NCBI GenBank assembly: GCA_963797335.1
Contig: CAWCOU010000006.1
Span: 682,001 to 746,000, forward strand
Source of the DNA: CAWCOU01 sp963797335
Lineage (GTDB): Bacteria; Pseudomonadota; Gammaproteobacteria; JAURND01
Length of the DNA: 64,000 bases
Reading direction: 5' to 3'
The notes under the pieces are model-generated. The model ran no database searches and had not been told where the DNA came from. It saw nothing but the letters and a program-made list of their open reading frames with translations. Made by a program: the position numbers and the translations under genes. Positions 8,353 to 16,630 of the stretch are shown here, one piece after another; the first letter of the stretch is position 1; each line of letters begins with the position of its first letter.

Positions 8353-9225
8353 ATGAAAGAAATTCCTATCAATGTTCCGCTGGTGCAAGCACTAATTACC
8401 AAACAGTTTCCAGAATGGGCTAACTTGGAAATTAATCCAATTATACCCGGTGGATGGGATAACAAAACCTTTCGCCTCGGCCAACACATGACAGTTCGAC
8501 TGCCAACTCAAAGACAATATTCCGATCAGGTCAAAAAAGAGCACTTTTGGTTGCCAAAATTAGCACCCCGAGTACCTTTACCTATTGCTACCCCTCTTAA
8601 AATGGGCGAGCCCGCAGCCGGTTATCCATTTTATTGGTCAATTTATAAATGGCTTGATGGCGATACCGCCTCAATTGAGCGCATCAGCAATCTGAATCAA
8701 TTTGCCGTAGATTTAGGGGAATTTTTAAGCACGTTACAGCATTGTGATGTCACGGACGGGCCCTTGCCAGGAGAACATAACTTTTATCGAGGCGGTAGTC
8801 TTGCTATTTATAACTCAGAAACCCAGGAAGCCTTAAAAAATATAAATGACAAGTATTCTATTGAAGCAATAATTGAAATTTGGGATCTAGCACTTGCCTC
8901 CTGTTGGCAACTTCCCCCTGTTTGGATTCATGGTGACGTCGCTGTTGGCAATTTATTAGTGAATAACGGACAATTATGCGCCGTGATTGATTTTGGTCAG
9001 TTGGGCATGGGTGACCCAGCCTGTGATTTGGCCATCGCCTGGACCTTATTCACCAATGAAAGTCGAGAAGCCTTTCGTTCTGCACTGAATCTTGATAAAG
9101 ACACTTGGGCACGCGGACGTGGTTGGGCATTATGGAAGGCGCTATGCTGGGCGTTCCCAGGCGAAAAACGTATCGATTGGCGTGTTATTGAGGAAATACT
9201 TACAGATCATCAGATGAACAAATGA
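8353..9225 (+). CDS. Aminoglycoside phosphotransferase-family kinase
   Basis: This is a 290-residue protein of the APH/choline-kinase fold. The catalytic loop is HGDVAVGNLL and the metal-binding DFG-like motif is VIDFGQLGMGDPACDLA, in the usual order and spacing. The N-terminal part (PGGWDNKTFRLG) corresponds to the nucleotide-binding lobe. Family members phosphorylate aminoglycosides, macrolides or small metabolites; the true substrate is unknown and a resistance role cannot be assumed. No clear ribosome site precedes the ATG at 8353. The gene lies between RNA copies 2 and 3. Confidence 0.85.
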   Translation: MKEIPINVPLVQALITKQFPEWANLEINPIIPGGWDNKTFRLGQHMTVRLPTQRQYSDQVKKEHFWLPKLAPRVPLPIATPLKMGEPAAGYPFYWSIYKWLDGDTASIERISNLNQFAVDLGEFLSTLQHCDVTDGPLPGEHNFYRGGSLAIYNSETQEALKNINDKYSIEAIIEIWDLALASCWQLPPVWIHGDVAVGNLLVNNGQLCAVIDFGQLGMGDPACDLAIAWTLFTNESREAFRSALNLDKDTWARGRGWALWKALCWAFPGEKRIDWRVIEEILTDHQMNK

Positions 9226-9261
9226 TCTAACCCCCACATGAAATACTCTTCGTAATGAGGA

Positions 9262-9356
9262 AAAAAAGAAAAGGGCATCATGCCCTTCCCAGGTCCTAGT
9301 TATCCTTAATAGAGCGAATCCTAACTATTCCCCGTTAAATCCTTTTAGCCATAACT
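9262..9356 (-). ncRNA. RsmY/RsmZ-like GGA-rich small RNA, copy 3
   Basis: Third copy of the minus-strand RNA gene, again with six GGA motifs, the TAAA-AGGA-TTTA stem and terminator AAGGGCATGATGCCCTT (9271-9287) plus T-run. The stem around the central AAGGAT motif is weaker here because the 5' arm has changed (CTCTATTAAGGATAAC). It sits just after the phosphotransferase gene, facing it. The start is approximate. Confidence 0.58.
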
Positions 9357-9525
9357 TACGGTAGTGTCTATTAAAGCATAAATCCAAAGAAAAGTAATGT
9401 AAGCATTTTGCTGGACTTTTTTGCATAAGATTACACTATACAAGAAAATTTATTTATAAATAAATTTTATTTCTTAATCACATTAGTGCATTAAATAGGT
9501 AAACCATCGTAAAATTACACCATTA
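9262..9525. repeat. RNA-gene repeat unit, copy 3
   Basis: Third copy of the 265-base unit, including the upstream TGTAAGCATTTTGCTGGA block and the AT-rich tail. It occupies most of the 9226-9647 gap. The remaining bases hold the dispersed element at 9567-9641. Confidence 0.83.
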
Positions 9526-9566
9526 TTTCTTGATACAAATCCTCCCAGTTTGGATTCAATGCATTC

Positions 9567-9641
9567 ACCAGGTCATTTTTCTTTTATTTAATACGTGCCA
9601 CATTCAGGAGATCCCTCGCTACGCTCGGGATGACGGGGGAT
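9567..9641. repeat. Dispersed intergenic element with GTCATCCCGAGCG core
   Basis: Read on the minus strand it starts GTCATCCCGAGCGTAGCGAG, continues with a CTGAATGTGGCAC segment and ends in an A-rich run. A close match in plus orientation lies at 35466-35526. The GATCCCTCGCTACGCTCGGG palindrome may act as a bidirectional terminator between the RNA repeat and the GNAT gene. Confidence 0.7.
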
Positions 9642-9647
9642 AGTAGA

Positions 9648-10178
9648 TTAAGGTTCCAGGGTCTTTTTGTTAAATTGTTCTTTAGAAATCTCGTATTTAG
9701 CCGATTCTTCCCCCCAGGACTTTATATTACCGACATAGTTCATTCCAATCTTCTCTAAAACACGGCGTGATTTAAAATTTTCTAACCTTACAATTCCAAC
9801 TAACTTAGGTACAGATAAATTTTTAAAACCCCATTCCAGGAAAGCCATAGATAATTCAGTCGCATATCCTTTCCCCCAAAATTTTTGATGTAAAATATAA
9901 CCTAGCTCAATTTCAGGTTGAGTATCATCCATTTCTAAAAAAACCAAACCAGAACGGCCAATAAATAAATCAGTTTCTTTCTCATACACATTTCCGGAGC
10001 TAAAGTTGTGTTTTTTATGATGTTCGATCATTTTATTTACAAACACCCGAGTCTCTTCACAATTCCTAACGCCTTCATAAAACATAACTTCAGGATCAGA
10101 GTATAATTCATTTATTTCTTTTAAATTATCCATAGAAATAGATTTAACAACTAGACGTTTTGTTTCTAATAAAATCAT
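9648..10178 (-). CDS. GNAT N-acetyltransferase, RimJ/RimL-like
   Basis: This protein of about 176 residues belongs to the GNAT superfamily, which transfers acetyl groups from acetyl-CoA. The pyrophosphate-binding motif QKFWGKGYA and the following helix are clear, as are the N-terminal LLETKRLVVKSI strand and the late segment LENFKSRRVLEKIGM, all typical of the RimJ/RimL acetyltransferase_3 branch. These act on protein N-termini or small amines; the substrate is unknown. I use the ATG at 10178; a GTG four codons upstream is possible. The upstream sequence contains ATCTGGCACC, also found at the MocR promoter. Confidence 0.87.
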   Translation of the reverse strand: MILLETKRLVVKSISMDNLKEINELYSDPEVMFYEGVRNCEETRVFVNKMIEHHKKHNFSSGNVYEKETDLFIGRSGLVFLEMDDTQPEIELGYILHQKFWGKGYATELSMAFLEWGFKNLSVPKLVGIVRLENFKSRRVLEKIGMNYVGNIKSWGEESAKYEISKEQFNKKTLEP

Positions 10179-10307
10179 AGAATCTGGCACCCTAATGCTT
10201 TTTTATTTTAATTGACCCACTCGATAATATCGAGCTAGAATATAATTAACAACACCCACCACGCCTCTTATTTCATATAATGCGCACCCCGATGGGTTTT
10301 TTTGTCT

Positions 10308-11282
10308 ATGAATAATAACAATCCATTTACAAAACTGCAAATGCAAGGAACTTTATATTGGGTCTTCAAAATGAAAAACCTAATCAACTCTCATCCTAAA
10401 ATTTTAATGGAGGGCGCTATCGTTGAACAATTACGATATTGCTCTTCTGCTGCACTTCATCCAACGTTAATCCATGCCCCACTAATATATGATCCGCCAG
10501 GACGTAGCATACTTTCTTCATTGTATCGAAGTTATCTTGAAATAGCAGTGGAAGCAAACCTTCCTTTTTTAATGTGTAGTCCAACTTGGCGAACTAATTC
10601 TGAAAGAGTCATTAATTCTGGCATAAACGCAAGCATAAATGCCGATGCAATCCGGTTTATGCAAGAAATAAGAGAGCAATATTCTCACATTAAAAACAAA
10701 ATAAAGATTGGCGGCATAATGGGTTGTAAAGGAGATGCTTATCAACCAAACCAAGGTTTGTCCTGCGCGGAAGCAGTGGAATTTCATGCTTGGCAAGTAA
10801 GGGAATTAGCCGCAGCTTCTCCTGACTTTATTATTGCTGAAACAATGCCTTGCCTTGAAGAGGCTAAAGGCATTGCGCTAGCTTTGGAGAAAACTTCTAT
10901 TCCCTATTTTATTAGTTTTGTTATCAACCGTGAAGCCTGCTTACTGGATAACACACCTCTTTGCGATGCTATTAACAGTATTGATCAAATCACAAAAAAT
11001 AGGCCTGTTGGGTATATGGTCAATTGTTCTTACCCATCTTTTTTGTGCGCACAACATCAGCCTAAAAATTTATTCAATAGATTAATTGGATTTCTCGCCA
11101 ATGGTTCTTCTCTTGATCATAGTGATCTCGACCAATCTTCAGTGCTTAAAGCAGAAAGTGTGGCTGATTGGACGATTGCTATGTTGGAATTAAACCAAAA
11201 ATATGGCATAAAAGTTCTTGGCGGATGTTGTGGTACCAGTCCTGAATATTTAAAAGCCATCGCCTCAGAGCGTCATGAGTGA
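10308..11282 (+). CDS. Homocysteine S-methyltransferase-family protein
   Basis: This protein of about 324 residues belongs to the zinc-dependent methyltransferase family that moves a methyl group (from S-methylmethionine or S-adenosylmethionine) to homocysteine, making methionine. LMEGAIVEQLRY resembles the family's usual opening, and the zinc ligands appear as NCS in MVNCSYP and the pair in LGGCCGTSP near the C terminus. The ATG at 10308 leaves a 30-residue extension before the usual family start; the ATG at 10407 within HPKILMEGAIV is an alternative. Its last 10 bases overlap the convergent hydrolase gene. Confidence 0.85.
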   Translation: MNNNNPFTKLQMQGTLYWVFKMKNLINSHPKILMEGAIVEQLRYCSSAALHPTLIHAPLIYDPPGRSILSSLYRSYLEIAVEANLPFLMCSPTWRTNSERVINSGINASINADAIRFMQEIREQYSHIKNKIKIGGIMGCKGDAYQPNQGLSCAEAVEFHAWQVRELAAASPDFIIAETMPCLEEAKGIALALEKTSIPYFISFVINREACLLDNTPLCDAINSIDQITKNRPVGYMVNCSYPSFLCAQHQPKNLFNRLIGFLANGSSLDHSDLDQSSVLKAESVADWTIAMLELNQKYGIKVLGGCCGTSPEYLKAIASERHE

Positions 11283-12010
11283 GAACCAGTGGCGCAATGC
11301 AGTAATTTTTGCACCAATAACTCAGGTGCCGAATAAAATGGCGAATGATCAGTATCTAATGAAAGTACTTCCTGGCATGGTAAAGCGGATATCATCGCTC
11401 GTTGCAAAGCGATTGGAACGGCTTTATCTTGTCGACATTCAATATAAATCCGCGGAACTGAACCAAAATACTGTTCACTAAGCTTAAGCGGTGTGGAAGA
11501 GACCACCATGGGTTCTTGACTGACCTGCGATGCAGCACGGTTTGCCCAGCATTCAGGTGTTGTGTTGTAAAAAAGGTTTGGAATCGCTTCTGGGATGGTG
11601 GTTGAAAACTTCTTGTCAGCGGACAAAATATATTTATTCTGCTGTGCTTCCGGATTGGGATTGTATGTACGCACCATGTCAACTAAAGTGGCGCCGTTGG
11701 GCACCAGAAATGCAGACAGATAAATGAGTTTTTGAATGTGTGCGCTGGCATATTCCGCAGCCTGGCTAATGACAATTCCCCCTCGACTATGTCCTAGCAA
11801 CAGAACCGGTTCTGCTTGTTGTCGCACCAAGTCAGCTACAAACTGCGCCCAATAATCTAAAGTAATGGTGTCAAGTGGTGTCGAGTCCTTTCCCATACCG
11901 GGTAAATCAGGGGCTAAAACGCTATGCCCTTGCTGTTCTAATAAAGGAATAATACGTTCCCAGCACCAGCTGCCGTGCCAGGCGCCATGAATCAGAATAA
12001 ATTTAGCCAT
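11273..12010 (-). CDS. Alpha/beta hydrolase (methylesterase/EstC-like)
   Basis: This is a 245-residue cytosolic hydrolase. LIHGAWHGSWCWE is the N-terminal oxyanion region, GHSRGG the nucleophile elbow, and LDTDHSPF the catalytic His region, matching plant-methylesterase/hydroxynitrile-lyase-like bacterial hydrolases. The substrate is unknown. I choose the ATG at 12010 since AGG lies about 9 bases before it; an in-frame ATG at 12025 is also possible. The start overlaps the end of the upstream MocR gene, so the two are translationally coupled, and the hydrolase is likely part of the MocR-controlled unit. Confidence 0.87.
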   Translation of the reverse strand: MAKFILIHGAWHGSWCWERIIPLLEQQGHSVLAPDLPGMGKDSTPLDTITLDYWAQFVADLVRQQAEPVLLLGHSRGGIVISQAAEYASAHIQKLIYLSAFLVPNGATLVDMVRTYNPNPEAQQNKYILSADKKFSTTIPEAIPNLFYNTTPECWANRAASQVSQEPMVVSSTPLKLSEQYFGSVPRIYIECRQDKAVPIALQRAMISALPCQEVLSLDTDHSPFYSAPELLVQKLLHCATGSHS

Positions 12011-13487
12011 AGGTGGTTGCCTCATTTTGAATTATTTGGCATAAAACTTTACCGGCTCGTAAGATGTCCTCTGGTGCGGTATTGCCAAAGCCTAATACTA
12101 GACCAGAAACATGTTGGCATGTGGGCTTAGCATAACAATCTGTGAGCGCCCGTGTGGTGATACCCGCTTCTTCCGCTTTAGCAGCAATCAGCTGATCACT
12201 CATTTGCGTTGGCAAATGAACGACTAAATGCAGCCCTGTTTCTAAACCTTGTAAACTCACTAGCGCACCTATTTCAGATTGAAGTAATGCGATTAACGTA
12301 TCACGCCTAACCAGATATTCGCGGCGCATTTTTCGGATGTGGGCACTGGCGTGTCCATCGCGGATAAAATCCGCCAAGGCTTTTTGCAAAACATACGAGG
12401 GTTCCCGTAGATAACGGGCTTGTGCTGCACGAAAATCGTCGATTAAGTGCTTGGGTAATACCATATAAGCGATGCCCAAAGCAGGGAAAAAACTCTTACT
12501 GAACGTGCCAAGATAAATCACCTGCTCAGGTTCTAACGCATGCAAGGCGGCAATGGGGTTGCCTACGTAACGAAACTCACTGTCATAATCATCCTCCAAT
12601 AGCCAGGATTGATGTTGCTTCGCTAATGCCAATAGCTGCCTGCGGCGAGCTGCGCTCATCACAACCCCGGTGGGATATTGATGAGAAGGTGTGGTATAAA
12701 TCAGCTTTGGCGCTTGTTGCCATGCTTTTAAAGGTGGCGACAAACCTTCACTATCAATTGGCTGATAAGTAATAGCTAGATTGGCTGCCTCTAAAGCACA
12801 ACGGGCGCCCATATATCCGGGATCTTCCATCCAAACCGGATCTCCGGGATCAGCCAATAAATCGGCAACTAATTGCAGGCTTTGCTGGGTGCTATGGGTG
12901 ATCAGCACTTGGGCATAATCACAGTGAATCCCCCGAGTCAAGCGAACGTAATCGGCAATCGTTTGTCGTAATTCCGGATGCCCACCCTGGCAGGGGTAGG
13001 CTTGCCAAGCCAATTGCGGGTTGCGCGCGTGCCGCGCAATATATCGCTGCCATAGCGGAAAAGGAAATTGTTTTAAATCGGGTAATCCTACAGTAAAAGC
13101 CCCCTGACTAGGCTTAGCTTTCAAAGGGGCTATCATTCTTTTGCCACGCATAGACAACCCAAGTGACATTGCCTTGCTAATACTCTGATTCTTGCTCTCT
13201 CGAAATGTGGGGGATGTGGGCAGGATATAAACGCCAGAATTTGGCCGCGCTATCGCATACCCTTCCAGACATAATTGCTCAATGGCCGCCAAGCTGGTAT
13301 TTCTAGCCAGTCCCAATTCGTTTGCCAATACCCGCGAAGAAGGTAGGCGCATTCCCGGCAACAATAATCCATCCAGAATCTGCTGGCGCAATCCCTCATA
13401 AAGCTGTTTATATCGGGGTAAAGCAGAAGATCTCAACTGGATGAAATACTGCTGTAATTGCAAAATTAACTCTGAAATGTCACTCAT
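12003..13487 (-). CDS. MocR/PdxR-type transcriptional regulator
   Basis: This 494-residue fusion has an N-terminal GntR winged helix (LPSSRVLANELGLARNT, roughly residues 25-90) and a class I aminotransferase-like domain. The latter has the PLP-binding lysine in LGTFSKSFFPALG and the YDSEFRY strand. Such proteins sense pyridoxal phosphate or an amino compound and control vitamin B6, GABA, taurine or similar genes, usually from a divergent promoter. Here the DNA beyond its start is a direct repeat of the promoter of the split-barrel gene at 17157, which points to that gene as the original divergent target. The substrate-like ligand is not predictable. Confidence 0.93.
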   Translation of the reverse strand: MSDISELILQLQQYFIQLRSSALPRYKQLYEGLRQQILDGLLLPGMRLPSSRVLANELGLARNTSLAAIEQLCLEGYAIARPNSGVYILPTSPTFRESKNQSISKAMSLGLSMRGKRMIAPLKAKPSQGAFTVGLPDLKQFPFPLWQRYIARHARNPQLAWQAYPCQGGHPELRQTIADYVRLTRGIHCDYAQVLITHSTQQSLQLVADLLADPGDPVWMEDPGYMGARCALEAANLAITYQPIDSEGLSPPLKAWQQAPKLIYTTPSHQYPTGVVMSAARRRQLLALAKQHQSWLLEDDYDSEFRYVGNPIAALHALEPEQVIYLGTFSKSFFPALGIAYMVLPKHLIDDFRAAQARYLREPSYVLQKALADFIRDGHASAHIRKMRREYLVRRDTLIALLQSEIGALVSLQGLETGLHLVVHLPTQMSDQLIAAKAEEAGITTRALTDCYAKPTCQHVSGLVLGFGNTAPEDILRAGKVLCQIIQNEATTYG

Positions 13488-13560
13488 CTGGCACCATAAC
13501 GCGCTTATAACTGGTTCTATACGCTATATGGTAAGTTTACTAAAAGTAAGTCCACTTTGA
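13474..13560. promoter_or_regulatory. MocR promoter/operator region, copy 1 of an ~85-bp direct repeat
   Basis: From the MocR start codon outward the plus strand reads ATCTGGCACCATAACGCG, then AACTGGTTCTATA and AAGTCCACTTTGA. The same order recurs at 17057-17144. Within it, CTGGCACCATA and CTGGTTCTATA form direct half-sites about 23 bases apart, a layout usual for MocR operators. The divergent-promoter role is inferred. Confidence 0.7.
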
Positions 13561-13646
13561 TAGCTTTTTAAAAGGAAATGTAGGGAGAGCCTAGGGTGTA
13601 TCAAACTTGAGCACCTAGCACAGCAATACTCCAAACACTATTGTAA

Positions 13647-13886
13647 TTAATGAGATAATTTATTGCGTTTAGGTGATGGATTGGCTACAACAGTATTAAC
13701 TAATGGTACACAATTATAAGTAGGCTTTTTCTTCCCTGCTAATGATTGAATATCTTCACCTGCTCCTGCCACCGTGTTACATCCCGCTAGAAGAAAAAAT
13801 ATGCTGGCGAATATTAGAACTAATGTTAATTTTCCAGCGATATACAAACAATTGTTATTTAAAAAATTCTTAGTTGATCTAAACAT
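13647..13886 (-). CDS. Entericidin-like lipoprotein
   Basis: This 79-residue protein has a hydrophobic signal ending in the lipobox LLAGC. After the Cys it reads CNTVAGAGEDIQSLAG, the signature of the entericidin A/B family of small outer-membrane or periplasmic lipoproteins linked to stress and stationary-phase lysis. Its tail is about 30 residues longer than classical entericidins, Pro/Lys-rich and with one extra Cys. GAGAGG upstream supports the ATG at 13886. An RstA-box-like site lies at 13960-13977 in its promoter region, so it is probably controlled by the adjacent RstAB system. Confidence 0.85.
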   Translation of the reverse strand: MFRSTKNFLNNNCLYIAGKLTLVLIFASIFFLLAGCNTVAGAGEDIQSLAGKKKPTYNCVPLVNTVVANPSPKRNKLSH

Positions 13887-13959
13887 AATATACCTCTCTT
13901 TGGTTTTTACGATGATGAATTTTCACAATGGCAAAGATACAATAAATATTAATTATTTG

Positions 13960-13977
13960 TTGTATAAGTTTTGTATG
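13960..13977 (-). promoter_or_regulatory. Putative RstA box before entericidin
   Basis: On the minus strand the site reads CATACAAAACTTATACAA, a degenerate version of the direct repeat TTATACAA-ACC-TTATACAA seen at 14031-14050 and 16556-16575. The E. coli RstA consensus is TACA-N6-TACA, and this site has TACA-N7-TACA. The assignment is inference. Confidence 0.55.
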
Positions 13978-14030
13978 GCTGAGTCGTTATGAGGAGATAT
14001 TAAGTTGTTAATATTTTTTGGCGCATAGAC

Positions 14031-14050
14031 CTTATACAAACCTTATACAA
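14031..14050 (+). promoter_or_regulatory. Putative RstA box before rstAB
   Basis: The plus strand holds a direct repeat of CTTATACAAA, period 11 (TACA-N7-TACA), about 215 bases before rstA. It is nearly identical to the site at 16556-16575. It probably mediates autoregulation or control of the divergent entericidin gene. The rest of the 378-base gap is AT-rich with no further gene seen. Confidence 0.6.
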
Positions 14051-14264
14051 ATACCTAAAATAATTTGATTTATAATTTCGAGAAAAATTAATCAATCATT
14101 TATAAAAGAGACGCCCTATATGCAAGATTTTGTCTAATTAGTAAACAATCTCCATCCCCGCAAGGGTTAACTATAGACACGGTTCCCTTAAAGATATTGA
14201 AATTTCATTAAACCTAACAGATACTGGTCATGAATCCACTCTCTTAGCCCTTTGAGACAGAATC

Positions 14265-14954
14265 ATGGTTCAAATTTTATTAGTTGAGGATAACAAAAAG
14301 CTGGCGTTAAGCATCCAGGCTTATCTTCAAGAAAATGGCTATAGTGTCACTCATGAAACCCGAGGTGATAAGGCGGTCTATTACATATTAAAACATCAGC
14401 CTGACATCGTTATTCTGGATGTTATGCTGCCTGGGTTTGATGGCGTCCAGGTCTGCCAATCCGTACGTGGTGATTATCGCGGCCTAATACTCATGCTAAC
14501 GGCATTGGATACCGATCAGGATCAGATCGAAGGGTTAATGAGCGGTGCTGACGATTATGTGGTTAAACCTATTGAACCCAAAGTTCTATTGGCAAGGCTT
14601 GAGGCTCTGCAGCGTCGTCATCATCAGCCAGCCCAGTTAAAAGAGCTGGTTTTTGGCAATTTACACCTGAATATTATCGAACGTGTGGTCACGCTATCCG
14701 GTACTCGCATAGATCTAAAACCACTGGAATTTGAATTGCTGGTATTCTTAGCTAAAAATGCTGATCGCATCGTCAATCGTGAAAACATTATGCAAGTCTT
14801 GCGTGGGGTTAGTTTTGACGGCATTGATAGAACCATTGATCTGCGCATTTCTTATTTACGCAAAAAATTACAAGATAATATTGAGGAGCCTTACCGCATT
14901 AAAACCGTGCATGCCAAAGGATATGTTTTTATCTCCACTGCCTGGAACGCCTAA
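14265..14954 (+). CDS. rstA: Response regulator RstA (OmpR family)
   Basis: This 229-residue two-domain regulator has a receiver domain with acidic pocket ED8-9, phospho-acceptor Asp52 (ILDVMLPG) and the conserved Lys in VVKP. A winged-helix C-terminal domain follows. The output domain segment LRGVSFDGIDR and YRIKTVHAKGYVF closely match E. coli RstA, which allows the specific name. RstA controls stress and envelope genes from TACA-repeat boxes. Its stop codon overlaps the rstB start (TAATG), so the pair is translationally coupled. Similar box motifs occur before entericidin, before rstA itself and before the secreted-protein gene at 16631. Confidence 0.92.
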   Translation: MVQILLVEDNKKLALSIQAYLQENGYSVTHETRGDKAVYYILKHQPDIVILDVMLPGFDGVQVCQSVRGDYRGLILMLTALDTDQDQIEGLMSGADDYVVKPIEPKVLLARLEALQRRHHQPAQLKELVFGNLHLNIIERVVTLSGTRIDLKPLEFELLVFLAKNADRIVNRENIMQVLRGVSFDGIDRTIDLRISYLRKKLQDNIEEPYRIKTVHAKGYVFISTAWNA

Positions 14955-16540
14955 TGTTTCGACTGTTATTAAAATACCTGTTTAGTCTATGTGTCCTAGG
15001 GATTATTGCGGGCGCGGGGATTTATTGGATTTATCAGGCCATACAAGAACACGGGTCAGAGCAAGTGATGGAACAGATGTATCGAGGTGGTTTTTATTCC
15101 TTGCAACAACAGCTCAAGCAATATCCTGAAGCCATGTGGCCGACTGTCATCAAACAATTACAACCAGCCTATGGCACAGCCGCTTCAATACTGCCACTCT
15201 CCAATATTTCTCTTTCAGATAAGCAAAAACAGCGCTTACTGGCGGGTAAATTCATTTTAGTGCGTGGTGGGAGTCAAGCTTTTTTTGGTTATGAAATTCA
15301 GGATTTGTTTTTATATCAGCGCATTGGGCTGAGCCATTATGCTCTTAGAATGCAAGACGTGCCCATTCAAGTGGTCGCTCGGCCTGCTTCTGCCTGGATG
15401 ACTCACTTAATTACATTGGAATTATCACAGACGCAACGAACACGTTGGCCGGAAAAATTGCAACAATTGCAAACTAGCTATGAATTGCCTTTGGCTATTA
15501 TTCCAGCCAATGCAGTGTCTCCATCAATTTCTTCTGCTTTGCAACACGATGCGGTTGCTTTAAGTGACGCAAACAGTTCAGGTGAAATTAAATATCTTTA
15601 CGCGCATTTGCCAGGGCAAAATAACTTATTACAGATTGGGCCAATTTCTTATCCTGCCTATATGAAAAATTACTGGGGTGTTTTGCTTCTATTTTTTATT
15701 TTGCTAACTCTAGTATTCATTATTCTACTCACGTATCTATTTAGCAGAAGCTTAAACAGCGTTTATAAATTGACCAAACAATTCAGTCAGGCTGATTTTT
15801 CAACCCCGCCGAAAAGGATAAGTCCTCACTCCACTTTGCGCAGGCTATACGATAACATTTTAAAAATGGGCAACAGAATTCAAAATCTTATTCAGTCACA
15901 GCGCAATTTAACTCGATTTATTGCACACGAATGTCGAACGCCAATTTCAACCATGTTATTTACTGTGAATAGCCTGGAGCAGGAACATCTTACCGAGAAA
16001 GGCCAACAGGGCATCATTAGTCTTAAAGAAGATTTATCTGATTTAAACAATCTGGTGAGCGATTTTTTAAATTATGCGCGTTTTAGTGCCGAAGAATATC
16101 CATTACATTACCAAGATGTAGATATTAATCAGTGGTTGGCTGCTATCATTGCCAAATATCGGCAAGCACCGAAAAGAATGATTCTGGATTCACAGATACC
16201 AGAAGGCACCACACTGACGTTTGATTCTGAACTGATGAAGCATGTACTTTATAATTTAATTAATAATGGATTAAAACATGCTGATTCGCAGGTTGAATTA
16301 CATGCGGAACAAAAATCAGGCTGTGTTATTATCCATGTCGATGATGATGGAACTGCTATAGATGAAGCCGATAAAACCCATATTTTTTCACCTTTTGTCA
16401 CATTAGAATCCAATGCGCCAGGATTTGGTTTAGGCCTTGCTATTGCAGACATCATAGTCAAGCGTCACAACGGGAAATTGTTAGTCAGTGACTCTCCGCT
16501 TGGTGGTGCACGATTTAGTGTGGTTTTAAGTCCTAAATAA
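14954..16540 (+). CDS. rstB: Sensor histidine kinase RstB
   Basis: This 528-residue inner-membrane kinase has an N-terminal membrane helix (about residues 3-27), a periplasmic domain of roughly 200 residues, and a second helix (about 238-262) followed by a HAMP-like linker. The dimerisation helix has phospho-acceptor His325 in FIAHECRTPIS. The ATP domain has N box LYNLINNGLKHA and G box GFGLGLAIADIIV. It is longer than E. coli RstB (433 residues), mainly in the periplasmic part. The signal sensed is not known from sequence. It forms an operon with rstA. Confidence 0.9.
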   Translation: MFRLLLKYLFSLCVLGIIAGAGIYWIYQAIQEHGSEQVMEQMYRGGFYSLQQQLKQYPEAMWPTVIKQLQPAYGTAASILPLSNISLSDKQKQRLLAGKFILVRGGSQAFFGYEIQDLFLYQRIGLSHYALRMQDVPIQVVARPASAWMTHLITLELSQTQRTRWPEKLQQLQTSYELPLAIIPANAVSPSISSALQHDAVALSDANSSGEIKYLYAHLPGQNNLLQIGPISYPAYMKNYWGVLLLFFILLTLVFIILLTYLFSRSLNSVYKLTKQFSQADFSTPPKRISPHSTLRRLYDNILKMGNRIQNLIQSQRNLTRFIAHECRTPISTMLFTVNSLEQEHLTEKGQQGIISLKEDLSDLNNLVSDFLNYARFSAEEYPLHYQDVDINQWLAAIIAKYRQAPKRMILDSQIPEGTTLTFDSELMKHVLYNLINNGLKHADSQVELHAEQKSGCVIIHVDDDGTAIDEADKTHIFSPFVTLESNAPGFGLGLAIADIIVKRHNGKLLVSDSPLGGARFSVVLSPK

Positions 16541-16555
16541 CTCATGTTTTTAAGC

Positions 16556-16575
16556 GTTATACAAACCTTATACAA
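16556..16575 (+). promoter_or_regulatory. Putative RstA box before the 16631 gene
   Basis: The direct repeat TTATACAA-ACC-TTATACAA is the same as the site before rstAB. A -10-like TATGAT follows at 16595-16600 and the gene starts at 16631, a spacing suitable for an activator. Confidence 0.6.
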
Positions 16576-16630
16576 CTAAATTTCTAATATCCGCTATGAT
16601 GACCTTTTCCATACAATAGCGAGATAACAT

